A stretch of 64,000 nt of DNA from TC-15 sp034437275. Its GTDB lineage: Bacteria; Chloroflexota; Anaerolineae; Aggregatilineales; Aggregatilineaceae. The stretch lies in assembly GCA_034437275.1 (NCBI GenBank), contig DAOTUD010000031.1, forward strand, positions 1 to 64,000, given 5' to 3'. Below the pieces are notes generated by a model that was given only the letters and a program-made list of their open reading frames with translations, did no database searches and was not told where the DNA came from. Shown piece by piece: positions 18,216 to 27,189 of this stretch; positions within the stretch are counted from its first letter, which is position 1; each line of letters starts with the position of its first letter. Position numbers and translations under genes: made by a program.

Positions 18216-18917
18216 ATGAGCCAACCAAAAGCATTATACCGGCTGCAAAAAATAGATCACGAACTCGATAGCCACCGCCAGCGGCTGCGCGCCGTTGCCG
18301 CCGCCCTCAAAGACGACAGCGCGCTGCAACAGGCGCGGGCCGACGTGGCGGCGCTCGAAAATAAACTGCGTCCCAAAGAAGCCCGCGTCACCGATCTGAA
18401 GCTCGAAATCCAAACGATCAACCGCCAGAGCACACAGTTAAACGACCGGCTGTACAGCGGCACCGTCAGCAACCCCAAAGAACTGGAAGACATCCAAGAC
18501 AAGCTCGTCGAACTGAAACACCGCCATGCTGCCCTGGAAGACGAACAACTGGAAACCATGATCACAGTGGAAGAACTGGCGGACGCGCTGGCTACCGCGC
18601 GCCAACACCTCAGCACAGTGGAAACCCAGTGGGCTGAGCAACAAGATCGCCTGACCCAGGAACAGCGCCAGTTGAAGCGGGCCGTCAAAAAGCTGAAGGC
18701 CGACCGCCAGGACGCGCTGCAAGCCATCACGCCCGACAACGCCGCGCTCTACGAAGACCTGCGCGCCAAAAAGCGCAGGCGCGCCGTCGCCGAGCTGGAG
18801 GGTGAAAGCTGTTCTGTGTGTGGGGTCGGGCAAACAACAACTGCTGTCCAACGAGTGCGCCGCAAACAAGAACTGGTCTTCTGTTCGAGCTGCGGACGTA
18901 TTCTTGTAGCGAATTGA
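18216..18917 (+). CDS. Coiled-coil protein with C-terminal C4 zinc ribbon (DUF164 family)
   Basis: A 233-residue protein. Residues about 1-175 form a long helical hairpin rich in Leu, Gln, Glu and Lys, with YSGTVSNPKELEDIQ at the turn region. The C-terminus holds CSVCG and, 20-odd residues later, CSSCGRI, four cysteines for one zinc. This is the widespread C4-type zinc-ribbon family of unproven function (CdsZ-like in Chlamydia). The ATG at 18216 has AGAGG about six bases upstream; a TTG at 18195 is in frame but lacks a site. It is followed 13 bases later by the NACHT gene, so they are probably co-transcribed. Confidence 0.85.
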   Translation: MSQPKALYRLQKIDHELDSHRQRLRAVAAALKDDSALQQARADVAALENKLRPKEARVTDLKLEIQTINRQSTQLNDRLYSGTVSNPKELEDIQDKLVELKHRHAALEDEQLETMITVEELADALATARQHLSTVETQWAEQQDRLTQEQRQLKRAVKKLKADRQDALQAITPDNAALYEDLRAKKRRRAVAELEGESCSVCGVGQTTTAVQRVRRKQELVFCSSCGRILVAN

Positions 18918-18930
18918 GGGAGGGGCCACG

Positions 18931-21549
18931 ATGCGCTTCGATCCTTTATCATTTCTGCTCGGTTTTGGTTCGGCGTCGGGCATAGGGTTTGCCATTTGGC
19001 GCTACCGGATGCGGCTGGCAGCATTCCGCGAGTCCGCTGAGGCTCAGGTGGAAGGCACCCGCGAATTTATCGGGCGTACAGCGGAGGCACGGTATGCCCG
19101 CGACATCATTCAATATGCTCAAGGATATCATCTGGCGGGGGATTTGTTCAAGCTGACCGATCTCCTGCTGGAACCACGCCTGATCCTGCCGCCCGATCCA
19201 CTTGCGCCTCCCAGCGCCAACGATGTGCCGGACGCCAATGTGTTCGACGTCATCCCGCTGTGCCACGACATGCCCTTCAGCTATGCCCCATACAACCTGG
19301 AGACGCTCCCGTTGGAAAACCTGGGGGCGGGCGAGCGCCATGTCGCCATCCTGGGCATCCAGGGCATTGGCAAAAGCACCACCCTGGCGACGCTGGCCTT
19401 GATGGCGCTGGGCGAGGTCAGTTTTGAGACCATCGAAGACCTCACCGAGCGCGCAATCTCCGAAGAGGAAGAAGGGCTGACCGACGACGAGCGCCGGGAT
19501 CGGCAGCGCGAACGCGAGGCGATCCAGATGCGCGCGATGGAAAAGCTGCACGACGTCCACCAGCAGCAGCGCAAACAGTTTGGCCAGTCCGCCGACGACA
19601 AGCTGACCGCCCGCAGCATCGCGGGGCTGGTGCCAGTGATGGTACACCTGAACGATGTCGACCTCAACCCCGAGGCGTACGGCGGGCGCAACACCCCGCT
19701 GGACCCGGCAGAACCGCTGGTCCGTGCCGTGCAGCGGCGCGTGAGCGCGGTCACGTCGCAGGTTGTCGGCAGCGTCGTGTATCCCGCGCTCGAACGCGGG
19801 CAGGCCCTCATTCTGATCGACGGCTACGACGAACTGGCCCCGACGGTACGCGAGACATATTTCTACTGGCTGCGCAACCTGATCGACATGCACGGCGACA
19901 ACCTGATCGTGATCACCGGCCCGGCGACCGGCTACGACCCGCTGTTGACGCTGGGCTTCACGCCGGTGTTTTTGCGCGCCTGGAGCCAGGAAGACTTCAC
20001 CACGCTGGCCGAACACTGGGCCACCGCCTGGCCCACGCAGAGCAAAGGACGGCGCAAAGTCGCCGCGCCCGACCAGCAAACCCAACGCCGCATCAGCATC
20101 GACAACCGGGGCCGTACCATTCTCGATGTTACCTTCAAGATATGGACGGGGCTGGCCGACGACGCCCGCGATACCGGGCGGGTCGGCTGGTACGACGCCT
20201 TCATCAACCGCAAACTGGCCGACGCGGACAAACGCGATTTGCTACCGGCGCTGGCGGTGCCCATCCTGGAATCCGGCTTCGTCGCCAGCCAGGACGTGCT
20301 CAACGAAGCGATCCGCGACTGGCTGCCCAAACCGGCGGAGGGTGACAAAGCGCCCAAAACCGAGGGGATTTTAGAGAGTATCGTGCAGGACGGGCTGCTG
20401 GTCGCGCATCCCGGCGGACGCTACCGTTTCATCCACCCGCAGATCACCAGCTATCTGGCCAGCGAAGCCATCGTCGAGGCCGGCCCCGAACAGGCCGCCG
20501 ACCTGGCGCTGGACCCGTTGTGGAAAGCTGCGCTGGCCTTCGCTGCCGCCCGCGTCGACATGACCCCGGCCCTCCAGCGCAAATTGCAGCACGCGCCCGA
20601 TCTGCTGTTTAGCCCCCTGTTCGACATCGTGCGCTGGCTGCCCGACGCCCCGTCGGACGCCCACTGGCGCGGCGACCTGTTCAAGCGGCTGGCTGCGGCG
20701 TTGATGGCCCCGGAGCAGTTCCCGACCGTGCGCGAGCGCGCGATGGCAGCGTTGATCGCCGCCCGCGACAAAAACGTGCTGTTCATCCTGCGGCAGGCGC
20801 TGCGGGCTGCCGACCCGACCATCCGCCGGTTGGCGTGCGTCGGGCTGGGCGCGTTGGGCAATGCCGAAGCGGTGAAGGACCTCGCGCCGATGCTGGTCGA
20901 TGACGAGCGCGACGTCCAGCTTGCCTCTGGGCTGGCGTTAGGGGCCATCGGCACCGAGCGCGCGCTGGAGACGATGGTGCACGGCCTGATCGACGGCAGC
21001 GAAGAACTGCGGCAGGCGGTCGCCGAAGCCCTGGCCGCGATCCCGGGCGAAGGCCATGCTATTCTGCGGGATGGGGTCGAATCGGACGACATTATGATCC
21101 GGCGGGCGTGTGTGTACGGCCTGAGCCGGATCAAGGCCCCCTGGGCGCTGATCACGCTCTACCGGACGATGATGGAGGACCATCAGTGGTACGTGCGCAC
21201 GGCAGCAGAGGAAGCCTTCATGACCGCGCAGTCGCCTGAACGGCCCGGCCCGCGCCTGCACCCCGAAGCCGACTCGCTGCTGTGGCTGGTGGAGTGGGCC
21301 GCCGAACGCGGCGAAGGCGTCCCGGCAGGGCCAAACGCCCGGCAAGTGTTGATCCGGGCGCTCCAGGAAGCCCCGCCCGACCGGCAAAGCCTGGCGGCGA
21401 CCACCCTGGCGCGGCTGGGGCATGTGCCAGCCATCACGGCGCTGTACAACGCGCTCCGCGATCGCACGCCGGAAGTGCGCAGCGCCGCTTACGACGCGCT
21501 GGCCGACCTGCAAATGCAGCTTGGCGAGCCGCTGCCGGGGCTGGTCTAG
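18931..21549 (+). CDS. Membrane-anchored NACHT-type NTPase with HEAT repeats
   Basis: An 872-residue protein with one N-terminal hydrophobic segment (about 5-24), a spacer, and a NACHT/STAND-like NTPase. The Walker A motif GIQGIGKSTT has Lys at about 148, and Walker B is ALILIDGYDEL with Asp at about 297. A charged insertion (about 170-215) separates them. From about 640 to 870 there are four to six HEAT/PBS-type helical repeats (for example RRLACVGLGALGNAEAVKDL and AAYDALADLQ). No nuclease, TIR or protease effector domain is visible. It is 13 bases after the zinc-ribbon gene. The stop overlaps the convergent gene by CTAG. Role unknown: signalling, membrane scaffold or defence are all possible. 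Confidence 0.8.
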   Translation: MRFDPLSFLLGFGSASGIGFAIWRYRMRLAAFRESAEAQVEGTREFIGRTAEARYARDIIQYAQGYHLAGDLFKLTDLLLEPRLILPPDPLAPPSANDVPDANVFDVIPLCHDMPFSYAPYNLETLPLENLGAGERHVAILGIQGIGKSTTLATLALMALGEVSFETIEDLTERAISEEEEGLTDDERRDRQREREAIQMRAMEKLHDVHQQQRKQFGQSADDKLTARSIAGLVPVMVHLNDVDLNPEAYGGRNTPLDPAEPLVRAVQRRVSAVTSQVVGSVVYPALERGQALILIDGYDELAPTVRETYFYWLRNLIDMHGDNLIVITGPATGYDPLLTLGFTPVFLRAWSQEDFTTLAEHWATAWPTQSKGRRKVAAPDQQTQRRISIDNRGRTILDVTFKIWTGLADDARDTGRVGWYDAFINRKLADADKRDLLPALAVPILESGFVASQDVLNEAIRDWLPKPAEGDKAPKTEGILESIVQDGLLVAHPGGRYRFIHPQITSYLASEAIVEAGPEQAADLALDPLWKAALAFAAARVDMTPALQRKLQHAPDLLFSPLFDIVRWLPDAPSDAHWRGDLFKRLAAALMAPEQFPTVRERAMAALIAARDKNVLFILRQALRAADPTIRRLACVGLGALGNAEAVKDLAPMLVDDERDVQLASGLALGAIGTERALETMVHGLIDGSEELRQAVAEALAAIPGEGHAILRDGVESDDIMIRRACVYGLSRIKAPWALITLYRTMMEDHQWYVRTAAEEAFMTAQSPERPGPRLHPEADSLLWLVEWAAERGEGVPAGPNARQVLIRALQEAPPDRQSLAATTLARLGHVPAITALYNALRDRTPEVRSAAYDALADLQMQLGEPLPGLV

Positions 21550-22385
21550 CGGCGGCGCAAAAAGCCGGGCAGGACCTCGTCCTCCGGCGCGCAGGGCAAA
21601 AAATGGCGGATACTGGTGTGGTAGGTGATGGACTGGTCGTCCGCGTCCTGGAACACGATACGATAGCCTAACGTCGGCTGGTCATCGTAATCCGCGTCCG
21701 GCTGGGGGCAGCCGACGCTGGCATCCGGCCAGGGCACGTTCAGCAAACTTACGAGGGTTATCTCAGACACCGGCACGTCGAGCCGGTCTGCCGCGTCGCG
21801 CGTGGTGAGCAGCACGATCTCCTGCGCGATCGGATCGGGCGGGAGGGGCTTCCCGCTGCGTTCCCACCACGCCGCGTCCTCGCACCACAGCAACCGTTCC
21901 TGGTCGTCAGTATGGAAGGCATAGACGGTGGAGTCCGCCAGCAGTAGGATGCGATAGCCGCGTGTCGCCGGGATGGACTGAGCACTATCCGGGTGTGTGG
22001 CGCACCCCAGCCCGGCATCGCGCCAGATGAAGCGCTCAATGCTCAACAACCGGACCGTATCCCCCTCACTGACGGCGCGCACATCATCGCGCGCGCGGTC
22101 CAGGAACTGCTGCAAAGCGGGCAGGAGGAACGGCACATCGTCGGGCGTCGCCGGCGGCAGCAGGTCGCCGGGCGCGGGTAATTCGGTCGGGGTGGGGGAA
22201 AGTCCCGGCGTTGGCGGCGGAGGCGGGGTCGCGGTGACGGGCACTAAGGTGCGCGTCGGGGCCAACGCGGCCCGCTGCGATCCGCCCACAGGGGACGCGG
22301 CGCCGCTGCGTCCGTCGCCGCACACCGCCAGCAGCCCCAGCCCCACCACGATCATCCACCAACGCAGAACATCCAGCCGTCGCAC
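21546..22385 (-). CDS. Secreted protein with Pro/Thr linker and two tandem W-D-GC repeats
   Basis: A 279-residue exported protein. A hydrophobic N-terminus ends in LLAVCGDG, which is only a poor lipobox because Val precedes the Cys. A Pro/Thr-rich linker (about 42-78) follows. The rest consists of two similar units of about 75 residues: FIWRDAGLGCATHPDS...TRGYRILL...YAFHTD...LLWC and VPWPDASVGCPQPDAD...TLGYRIVF...YHTS...FLPC. Each has two cysteines that could pair. The function of this repeat is unknown to me. It is the last gene of the ylmD-type operon, 20 bases after yggU. Confidence 0.7.
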   Translation of the reverse strand: MRRLDVLRWWMIVVGLGLLAVCGDGRSGAASPVGGSQRAALAPTRTLVPVTATPPPPPTPGLSPTPTELPAPGDLLPPATPDDVPFLLPALQQFLDRARDDVRAVSEGDTVRLLSIERFIWRDAGLGCATHPDSAQSIPATRGYRILLLADSTVYAFHTDDQERLLWCEDAAWWERSGKPLPPDPIAQEIVLLTTRDAADRLDVPVSEITLVSLLNVPWPDASVGCPQPDADYDDQPTLGYRIVFQDADDQSITYHTSIRHFLPCAPEDEVLPGFLRRR

Positions 22386-22405
22386 AGATCTGCCACTCCC
22401 CGCTG

Positions 22406-22711
22406 CTAGTTGCCGTGCACCAGGCGTTCTTCGATCCAGGACGGGGGAACGCCATCCACGCTGACGATCTTGGTGGGCTTGTCTCCCCCGGCCACGATCT
22501 CGATCTGGTCCGGCTCCACCTCCAGCAGTTCCGCCAGGAAGTCGATCAGTTGGGCGTTGGCACGCCCTTCGGCGGGTGATTCGGTCAGCCGAATCTTGAG
22601 CGAGCCATCATCCTGCACGCCGACCACCTCGACGCTGTCGGCGCGGGTGACGACACGCACATTAAAGGCCGCCCCATGAGTGGCATCCGTGATTCTGAAT
22701 TCGCGCGGCAT
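22406..22711 (-). CDS. YggU/DUF167 family protein
   Basis: A small protein of about 101 residues. The signature LKIRLTESPAEGRANAQLID, followed by IEIVAGGDKPTKIV, is diagnostic of DUF167 (YggU), whose function is unsettled. The ATG at 22711 with AAGGGA upstream is preferred over an in-frame start at 22768, which would overlap the YggT stop. It sits in the conserved yggS-yggT-yggU order. Confidence 0.88.
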   Translation of the reverse strand: MPREFRITDATHGAAFNVRVVTRADSVEVVGVQDDGSLKIRLTESPAEGRANAQLIDFLAELLEVEPDQIEIVAGGDKPTKIVSVDGVPPSWIEERLVHGN

Positions 22712-22757
22712 GTTGTTTTTTTCCCTTTCTATACCCGGCAGGCCGCCGGAAAGCATA

Positions 22758-23015
22758 CTAGTAGGCAAAGAAGCTTACCAGGATACGCCCCAGAACTTGC
22801 AAGAGCAGAATGGCAATAATCGGGCTGAAGTCGAGGCCGGAAGCCGGGGGCATCAAATTCCGGATCGGCTCCAGCACCGGCTCGGTAAGCTGGTAAATGG
22901 CGCGTGCCAGCGGGCTTTCCGGGTCAATATTGACCCAGCTCATCAGGACGCGCGCCAGAATGATGAACGAGTAGAGTTGCAGGATAAGCTGAATCAACAG
23001 TGCAATTTCGGTCAA
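22758..23015 (-). CDS. YggT family membrane protein
   Basis: An 85-residue protein with two membrane helices (about 5-25 and 62-82). The motif ILARVLMSWVNIDPESPLAR and LTEPVLEPIRNLMPP between them is typical of YggT/YlmG, linked in other bacteria to division-site or envelope functions. It lies 16 bases after yggS. Confidence 0.92.
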   Translation of the reverse strand: MTEIALLIQLILQLYSFIILARVLMSWVNIDPESPLARAIYQLTEPVLEPIRNLMPPASGLDFSPIIAILLLQVLGRILVSFFAY

Positions 23016-23031
23016 AGCGTGTATCTCCTAA

Positions 23032-23778
23032 CTAAGCGTTACTACGGGGGCCAAAGATCGCGCGGCCAATGCGGACCATCGTCGCGCCTTCTTCAATGGC
23101 GACGGGATAATCGTCCGTCATGCCCATGCTTAACTCGGCCCAGTCGGCTGCCGGGAACTCGTCCGCGAGCGCATCGCGCAGCCCGCGCAGCCCGGCGAAC
23201 ACCGGGCGCACCGTCTCCGGATCGTCGACCAGGGGGGCCATGGTCATCAGCCCGCGCACGGCCAGCCCCGGTAAAGCCAGGATTTGTTCAATAGCGTGCC
23301 ACAACGCCCGGCGGCGATCCGCGTCGCGCTGCCAGTTATACGCATCCCAACCGTATTTGCTCTCCTCGCCGGAGATGTTGATCTCCAGCAGCACGTCCAG
23401 CGTGCGGTCTTGCTCTGCCAGGAAGTGGCTCAGTCGCTCGGCGAGCTTGACGCTGTCCAGCGAGTGCAGCAGGGCGAAGCCGGAGGTAATATAGCGCGCT
23501 TTGCGGCTTTGGACATGGCCGACCATGTGCCATGCCACCGGCGCGTGGGTCAAGGCGGCGACTTCGTCCATCTTGGGCAGTGCTTCTCCCACACGATTTT
23601 CGCCGAAGGTATCCAGGCCCGCCGCGACCGCCTGGACGACGTCCGACGCGCGGTGGGTCTTGCTGACCGCCACAATCTGCACGTCATCCGGGGATCGCCC
23701 GGCCCGTTCACAGGCCCGGGCACAGGTTTCTCGTACGGCTGCGACGCGCTCAGTAATGCCAGGCGACGCTGTTCCCAT
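23032..23778 (-). CDS. YggS/YlmE family PLP-binding protein (PLP homeostasis)
   Basis: A 248-residue single-domain PLP protein with the fold of alanine racemase barrels. The PLP lysine is in QIVAVSKTH at about K40. GENRVGEA, WHMVGHVQSRK, LLEINISGEESKYGW, GLMTMAPL and LSMGMTDDY are all conserved family landmarks. These proteins bind PLP, lack known catalytic activity, and control vitamin B6 and amino-acid balance. The gene starts 11 bases after ylmD and precedes yggT. Confidence 0.95.
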   Translation of the reverse strand: MGTASPGITERVAAVRETCARACERAGRSPDDVQIVAVSKTHRASDVVQAVAAGLDTFGENRVGEALPKMDEVAALTHAPVAWHMVGHVQSRKARYITSGFALLHSLDSVKLAERLSHFLAEQDRTLDVLLEINISGEESKYGWDAYNWQRDADRRRALWHAIEQILALPGLAVRGLMTMAPLVDDPETVRPVFAGLRGLRDALADEFPAADWAELSMGMTDDYPVAIEEGATMVRIGRAIFGPRSNA

Positions 23779-23789
23779 TGTATTTTACC

Positions 23790-24581
23790 CTACGCTTTCA
23801 ACGCCAGCACCACGCCGAAACGGCCTGTCTGGCCGGCTTCGGCCCGGTGCGAGAAAAATTCATCGGTACGGGTCGCGGTGCAGATGCCCGCCACCTCGAT
23901 CTGAGTCACCCCGGCGCGTTGCAGCGCCAGCCGGTTGGCCGCCCACAGGTCCAGGTAGGCGCTGCCATCCTCGGCGCGCCGGATCAGCCCGTCGACAATC
24001 CCAAACGCCCCCCGCACCGCGTCGACGACTTCCTCGCCGACCTGGTAGCGGTCCGGCCCGATGCTGGGACCGATCCCGGCCTGGATGTCGTGCGGACGGC
24101 AGCCGAAGGCGTCCCGCATGGCCTGCACCGCGCTCACGCCTGCGCCCAACACCGTGCCGCGCCACCCGGCATGGGCGATGCCGGCGACGTGCCGCGTCGA
24201 GTCGTAGAGCAGGATCGGCGCGCAGTCGGCGAAACGCATCGTCAGCGGCAGGCCGGGCCGGTCGGTGACCATGCCGTCCGCGCGCGCCAGCCAGCGCCGG
24301 TGGGGCACGCGCCGCTGTGCGATCACGATGTCGGCGCTGTGCACCTGCCAGACGGTGCAGGCGCGGTCGCCGTCCAGCCCCAGCGCGGCGTACATCCGGT
24401 GGTGGTTTTCCTGCACCGCGCCGGGCGCATCGCCGACCGTCCCGCCCAGGTTCAGCGAATCCCAGGGCGGCTGGCTCACGCCGCCGCGTCGCGTGAACAT
24501 GCCGTGCTGCAGTCCATCGCCGGCGGGCCACTGCTCAAACTGGTAATAGACCAGCCCGCTGCTAGTGTGTCGCTGCACCAT
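23790..24581 (-). CDS. YlmD/YfiH family laccase-domain protein (purine nucleoside phosphorylase-like)
   Basis: About 263 residues of the multicopper-oxidase-related YfiH family. Conserved pieces are WDSLNLGG, VWQVHSADIV, the metal-binding FADCAPILL with HAGWRGTVLG, and AGIGPSIGPDRYQVG. Members have been reported as zinc-dependent adenosine/purine nucleoside phosphorylases acting on nucleosides. The ATG at 24581 with GAGGG four bases upstream is preferred over an alternative start at 24602. It leads the operon ylmD-yggS-yggT-yggU-secreted protein. Confidence 0.92.
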   Translation of the reverse strand: MVQRHTSSGLVYYQFEQWPAGDGLQHGMFTRRGGVSQPPWDSLNLGGTVGDAPGAVQENHHRMYAALGLDGDRACTVWQVHSADIVIAQRRVPHRRWLARADGMVTDRPGLPLTMRFADCAPILLYDSTRHVAGIAHAGWRGTVLGAGVSAVQAMRDAFGCRPHDIQAGIGPSIGPDRYQVGEEVVDAVRGAFGIVDGLIRRAEDGSAYLDLWAANRLALQRAGVTQIEVAGICTATRTDEFFSHRAEAGQTGRFGVVLALKA

Positions 24582-24613
24582 GTTTCCCTCTACTATACCC
24601 ACTCTCGCAGTGA

Positions 24614-24619
24614 ATTATA
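24614..24619 (-). promoter_or_regulatory. -10 box TATAAT for the ylmD operon
   Basis: A perfect TATAAT on the minus strand lies about 33 bases upstream of the ylmD ATG. No consensus -35 is visible at the right spacing. It sits in the 175-base gap between ylmD and the divergent glutamine synthetase gene. Confidence 0.45.
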
Positions 24620-24756
24620 ACGCATGAGCACAGGCAATGCCGATCTGTTTGGGCGAGTTGGCGAGTCCGGCGGGCAATAGTATCATTCAGGCAACAGGCA
24701 TCGTTCTGGCAGTGATAGCCTTTGGGAAAAAATTCTTTCAGGAGACAGAAGCAGGT

Positions 24757-26178
24757 ATGTTCAACAATTTTACCGAAGCCCGGCAGTATATCGACGCCAA
24801 CGGCATCCAGATGCTGGACTTCAAGTTCAGCGATCTGTGGGGGCGCTGGCACCACCTCACCGTGCCCGCCAGCCAGTTCACCCCGGCGCTGATGGAAGCC
24901 GGGATCGGGTTTGACGGCTCGTCGGTCGGCCTGAAGAACGTCAAGGCCGGGGACATGGTCATGGTGCCCGAACTGGCCACCGGCAGGCTCGATCCGTTCT
25001 GGGATATGCCCACGCTCAGCTTCATCTGCACCACGCTCGAAGCCGACACGCACGCCATCTTCACCAACGACCCGCGCAACATCGCCATCCGCGCCGAAGC
25101 GTATCTGCGCGAAACCGGCATCGCCGGCGAAAGCCGCTGGGGGCCGGAGTTCGAGTTCTACGTATTCGACGATGTGGCCTACGAAAACGGCGTCAACCGG
25201 TCTGGCTATCGCCTGGATTCCAACGAAGCCGACTGGAACAGCAGCGAAGGCGGCCACGGCCATTACATCCCGCTGCACGGCGGGTATCACGCCATCCCGC
25301 CGAAGGACCAGCTCTATAACCTGCGCTCGGAGATTGTCTCGCACCTGGAGACGATGGGCGTGCCGGTCAAGTACCATCACCACGAGGTCGGCGGGCCGGG
25401 CCAGTCCGAGATCGAGACGCCGATGATGAGCCTGCTGGCGGCGGGTGATACGACCATGATCGTGAAGTACGTGACCAAAATGACCGCCGTGCAGCACGGG
25501 CAAACGGCGACCTTCATGCCCAAGCCGCTGTTCGGCGAGGCGGGTAGCGGGATGCACTTCCACCAGCAGCTATTCACGGATGGCGTCAACCTGTTTTACG
25601 ATCCCGACGGCTACGGCCACCTCAGCCAGACCGCACGCTACTACATCGGCGGGCTGCTGACCCACGGCGCGGCCCTGCTGGCGCTGACCAACCCCAGCAC
25701 CAACTCCTACCGCCGCCTGGTGCCCGGCTTCGAAGCGCCGGTCAACGCCTTTTTCTCGCTGGGGAACCGCAGCGCCGCAATCCGCATCCCCAAGTACGCC
25801 ACCCAGCCAGACGCCGCGCGCATGGAGTTTCGCCCGCCCGACGCGACGTGCAACGTGTACCTGGCCCTGGCCGCCCAACTGCTGGCCGGGATCGACGGCA
25901 TCCAGCGCCAGCTCGACCCGACCGAAGCCGGGTTCGGACCCATCGACGAGGATGTGTTCTCGTGGGCGGAAGACCGCCGCGCCAGCATCAAGAACCTGCC
26001 CGGCTCGCTGGACGAAGCCCTGCACGCGCTGGAAGCCGACCACGACTTCTTGCTGGCGGGGGATGTCTTCAGCCGGGAACTGATCACGCAGTGGATCGCG
26101 TCCAAGCTGGAGGAAGAATACTACGCCGTGCGCAACCGGCCCCACCCGTACGAGGTCGAACTGTATTTTGATGTTTAA
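24757..26178 (+). CDS. glnA: Glutamine synthetase, type I (non-adenylylated form)
   Basis: A 473-residue GSI that makes glutamine from glutamate, ammonia and ATP. Seen are the latch GIGFDGSSV, the ATP/metal region GPEFEFYVFD, YHHHEVGGPGQSEIE, ATFMPKPLFGEAGSGMH, and the NPSTNSYRRLVPGFEAP loop. The segment that in adenylylated enzymes carries the Tyr (NLYDLPPEE) is replaced by WAEDRRASIKNLPGSLDEAL, with no tyrosine. Regulation by adenylylation is therefore unlikely. The ATG at 24757 is preferred, with GGAG 12 and AGG three bases upstream; longer in-frame starts add an unconserved 40 residues. No clear plus-strand promoter or GlnR-type site was seen upstream. Confidence 0.95.
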   Translation: MFNNFTEARQYIDANGIQMLDFKFSDLWGRWHHLTVPASQFTPALMEAGIGFDGSSVGLKNVKAGDMVMVPELATGRLDPFWDMPTLSFICTTLEADTHAIFTNDPRNIAIRAEAYLRETGIAGESRWGPEFEFYVFDDVAYENGVNRSGYRLDSNEADWNSSEGGHGHYIPLHGGYHAIPPKDQLYNLRSEIVSHLETMGVPVKYHHHEVGGPGQSEIETPMMSLLAAGDTTMIVKYVTKMTAVQHGQTATFMPKPLFGEAGSGMHFHQQLFTDGVNLFYDPDGYGHLSQTARYYIGGLLTHGAALLALTNPSTNSYRRLVPGFEAPVNAFFSLGNRSAAIRIPKYATQPDAARMEFRPPDATCNVYLALAAQLLAGIDGIQRQLDPTEAGFGPIDEDVFSWAEDRRASIKNLPGSLDEALHALEADHDFLLAGDVFSRELITQWIASKLEEEYYAVRNRPHPYEVELYFDV

Positions 26179-26203
26179 CGCGCGGCTGGTTTCTTGCTAT
26201 AAT
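26175..26203 (+). promoter_or_regulatory. Promoter of the secreted hydrolase gene
   Basis: TTAACG at 26175-26180 overlaps the glnA stop. TATAAT is at 26198-26203 with a 17-base spacer and an extended -10 TG (TTGCTATAAT). This gives a leader of nearly 90 bases before the ATG. Confidence 0.65.
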
Positions 26204-26300
26204 GAGGTTAACAGTTCGGCTGGAATGTGAATGACTTTGAGTCCAGAAAAATCAGCGCTACCCAATAATCGATTTTTCACAAAAATAAGGAGATTTAATC

Positions 26301-27182
26301 ATGAAAACCGCTTTACGATTCCTGGTTCCTTTGCTGTTGGTCAGCAGTGTTATCCTGGCTGGCGTGGGCGGCATGGCGTCGGCCCAGGGGCAATCGGGCT
26401 TTGAAGAATACGCCGTCACGCTGGAAAATGGCATCGCCGGGATCATGGTCGAACCGCAGGTCGACGGACCTGTCCCCACCGTCCTGATGCTGCATGGCTT
26501 CGCCAGCCAGAAGGACGAAGTCGGCGACATGTACAAACGACTGGCGGCGGCGCTGGGCGAACACGGTATCGCCTCGCTGCGCATCGATTTCCGGGGCTGG
26601 GGCGAGAGCGAAGGCGGCATGGCAAACAGCACCGTGACCGGCATGGTTGACGATGCAGCGACCGCCTATGCCTTCTTGCTGGAACAGTCCTTTGTCGACC
26701 CGGACCGGATCGGGCTGCTGGGCTTCAGCCTGGGCGGGGCGGTGTCGCTGGTTTCCGCCGGGCAGAATCCCGACTGGTACCAATCGATGGCGATCTGGTC
26801 GTGGGGCGGCAACCTGGCTGAGGAAATGTCGGACAGCTTCACCCCAGAACAGATGGATACCGCTGCCAGCGAAGGCGAGGTGACGATTGATCTGGGCTGG
26901 CGCGAAGTGACGCTCGGCGCGGGCTTTTTCGAGAGCCTCAACGCCCTGGACGTGGAAGCCGAATTCCTCAACTATGGCAATTCGTTTTTGGTCGTCGCCG
27001 GGACCGAAGATTTTTCCGGCGCGTATGTGGACTGGTTCATGGACAATGCCCAGGGCGAACTCAAAGCAGCCTACCTGATTGAGGGTGCCGATCACATTTA
27101 CGGCGTTTTGACGGATGACCAGACGATGGCCGAGTCCGTGATCGAGACGACCGCCGATTGGTTCGTGATGTCACTGAAGTGA
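26301..27182 (+). CDS. Secreted alpha/beta hydrolase (dienelactone hydrolase/esterase-like)
   Basis: A 293-residue exported enzyme. A signal peptide runs to about residue 29 (hydrophobic core LVPLLLVSSVILAGVGG, then ASAQG). The alpha/beta hydrolase fold shows LHGF for the oxyanion hole, RIDFRGWGESEG, and the nucleophile elbow GLLGFSLGGAVS with Ser at about 143. The acid is probably in AGTEDFSG (about 238) and the His in GADHIYG (about 269). It most resembles acyl-esterase or peptidase-like hydrolases of the FrsA/DLH group; substrate unknown. AAGGAG lies eight bases before the ATG. It has its own promoter and hairpin-rich 3' region. Confidence 0.85.
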   Translation: MKTALRFLVPLLLVSSVILAGVGGMASAQGQSGFEEYAVTLENGIAGIMVEPQVDGPVPTVLMLHGFASQKDEVGDMYKRLAAALGEHGIASLRIDFRGWGESEGGMANSTVTGMVDDAATAYAFLLEQSFVDPDRIGLLGFSLGGAVSLVSAGQNPDWYQSMAIWSWGGNLAEEMSDSFTPEQMDTAASEGEVTIDLGWREVTLGAGFFESLNALDVEAEFLNYGNSFLVVAGTEDFSGAYVDWFMDNAQGELKAAYLIEGADHIYGVLTDDQTMAESVIETTADWFVMSLK

Positions 27183-27189
27183 TCGTGAC

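Noticed and set aside
18931..21549. Calling the NACHT-HEAT protein a defence system
   Set aside because: No effector domain, toxin, nuclease or defence neighbours are visible, and it follows a widely conserved zinc-ribbon gene. It is kept only as an open question.
24603..24756. A riboswitch or GlnR/TnrA operator before glutamine synthetase
   Set aside because: No recognisable aptamer or TGTNA-type dyad was found in the gap.
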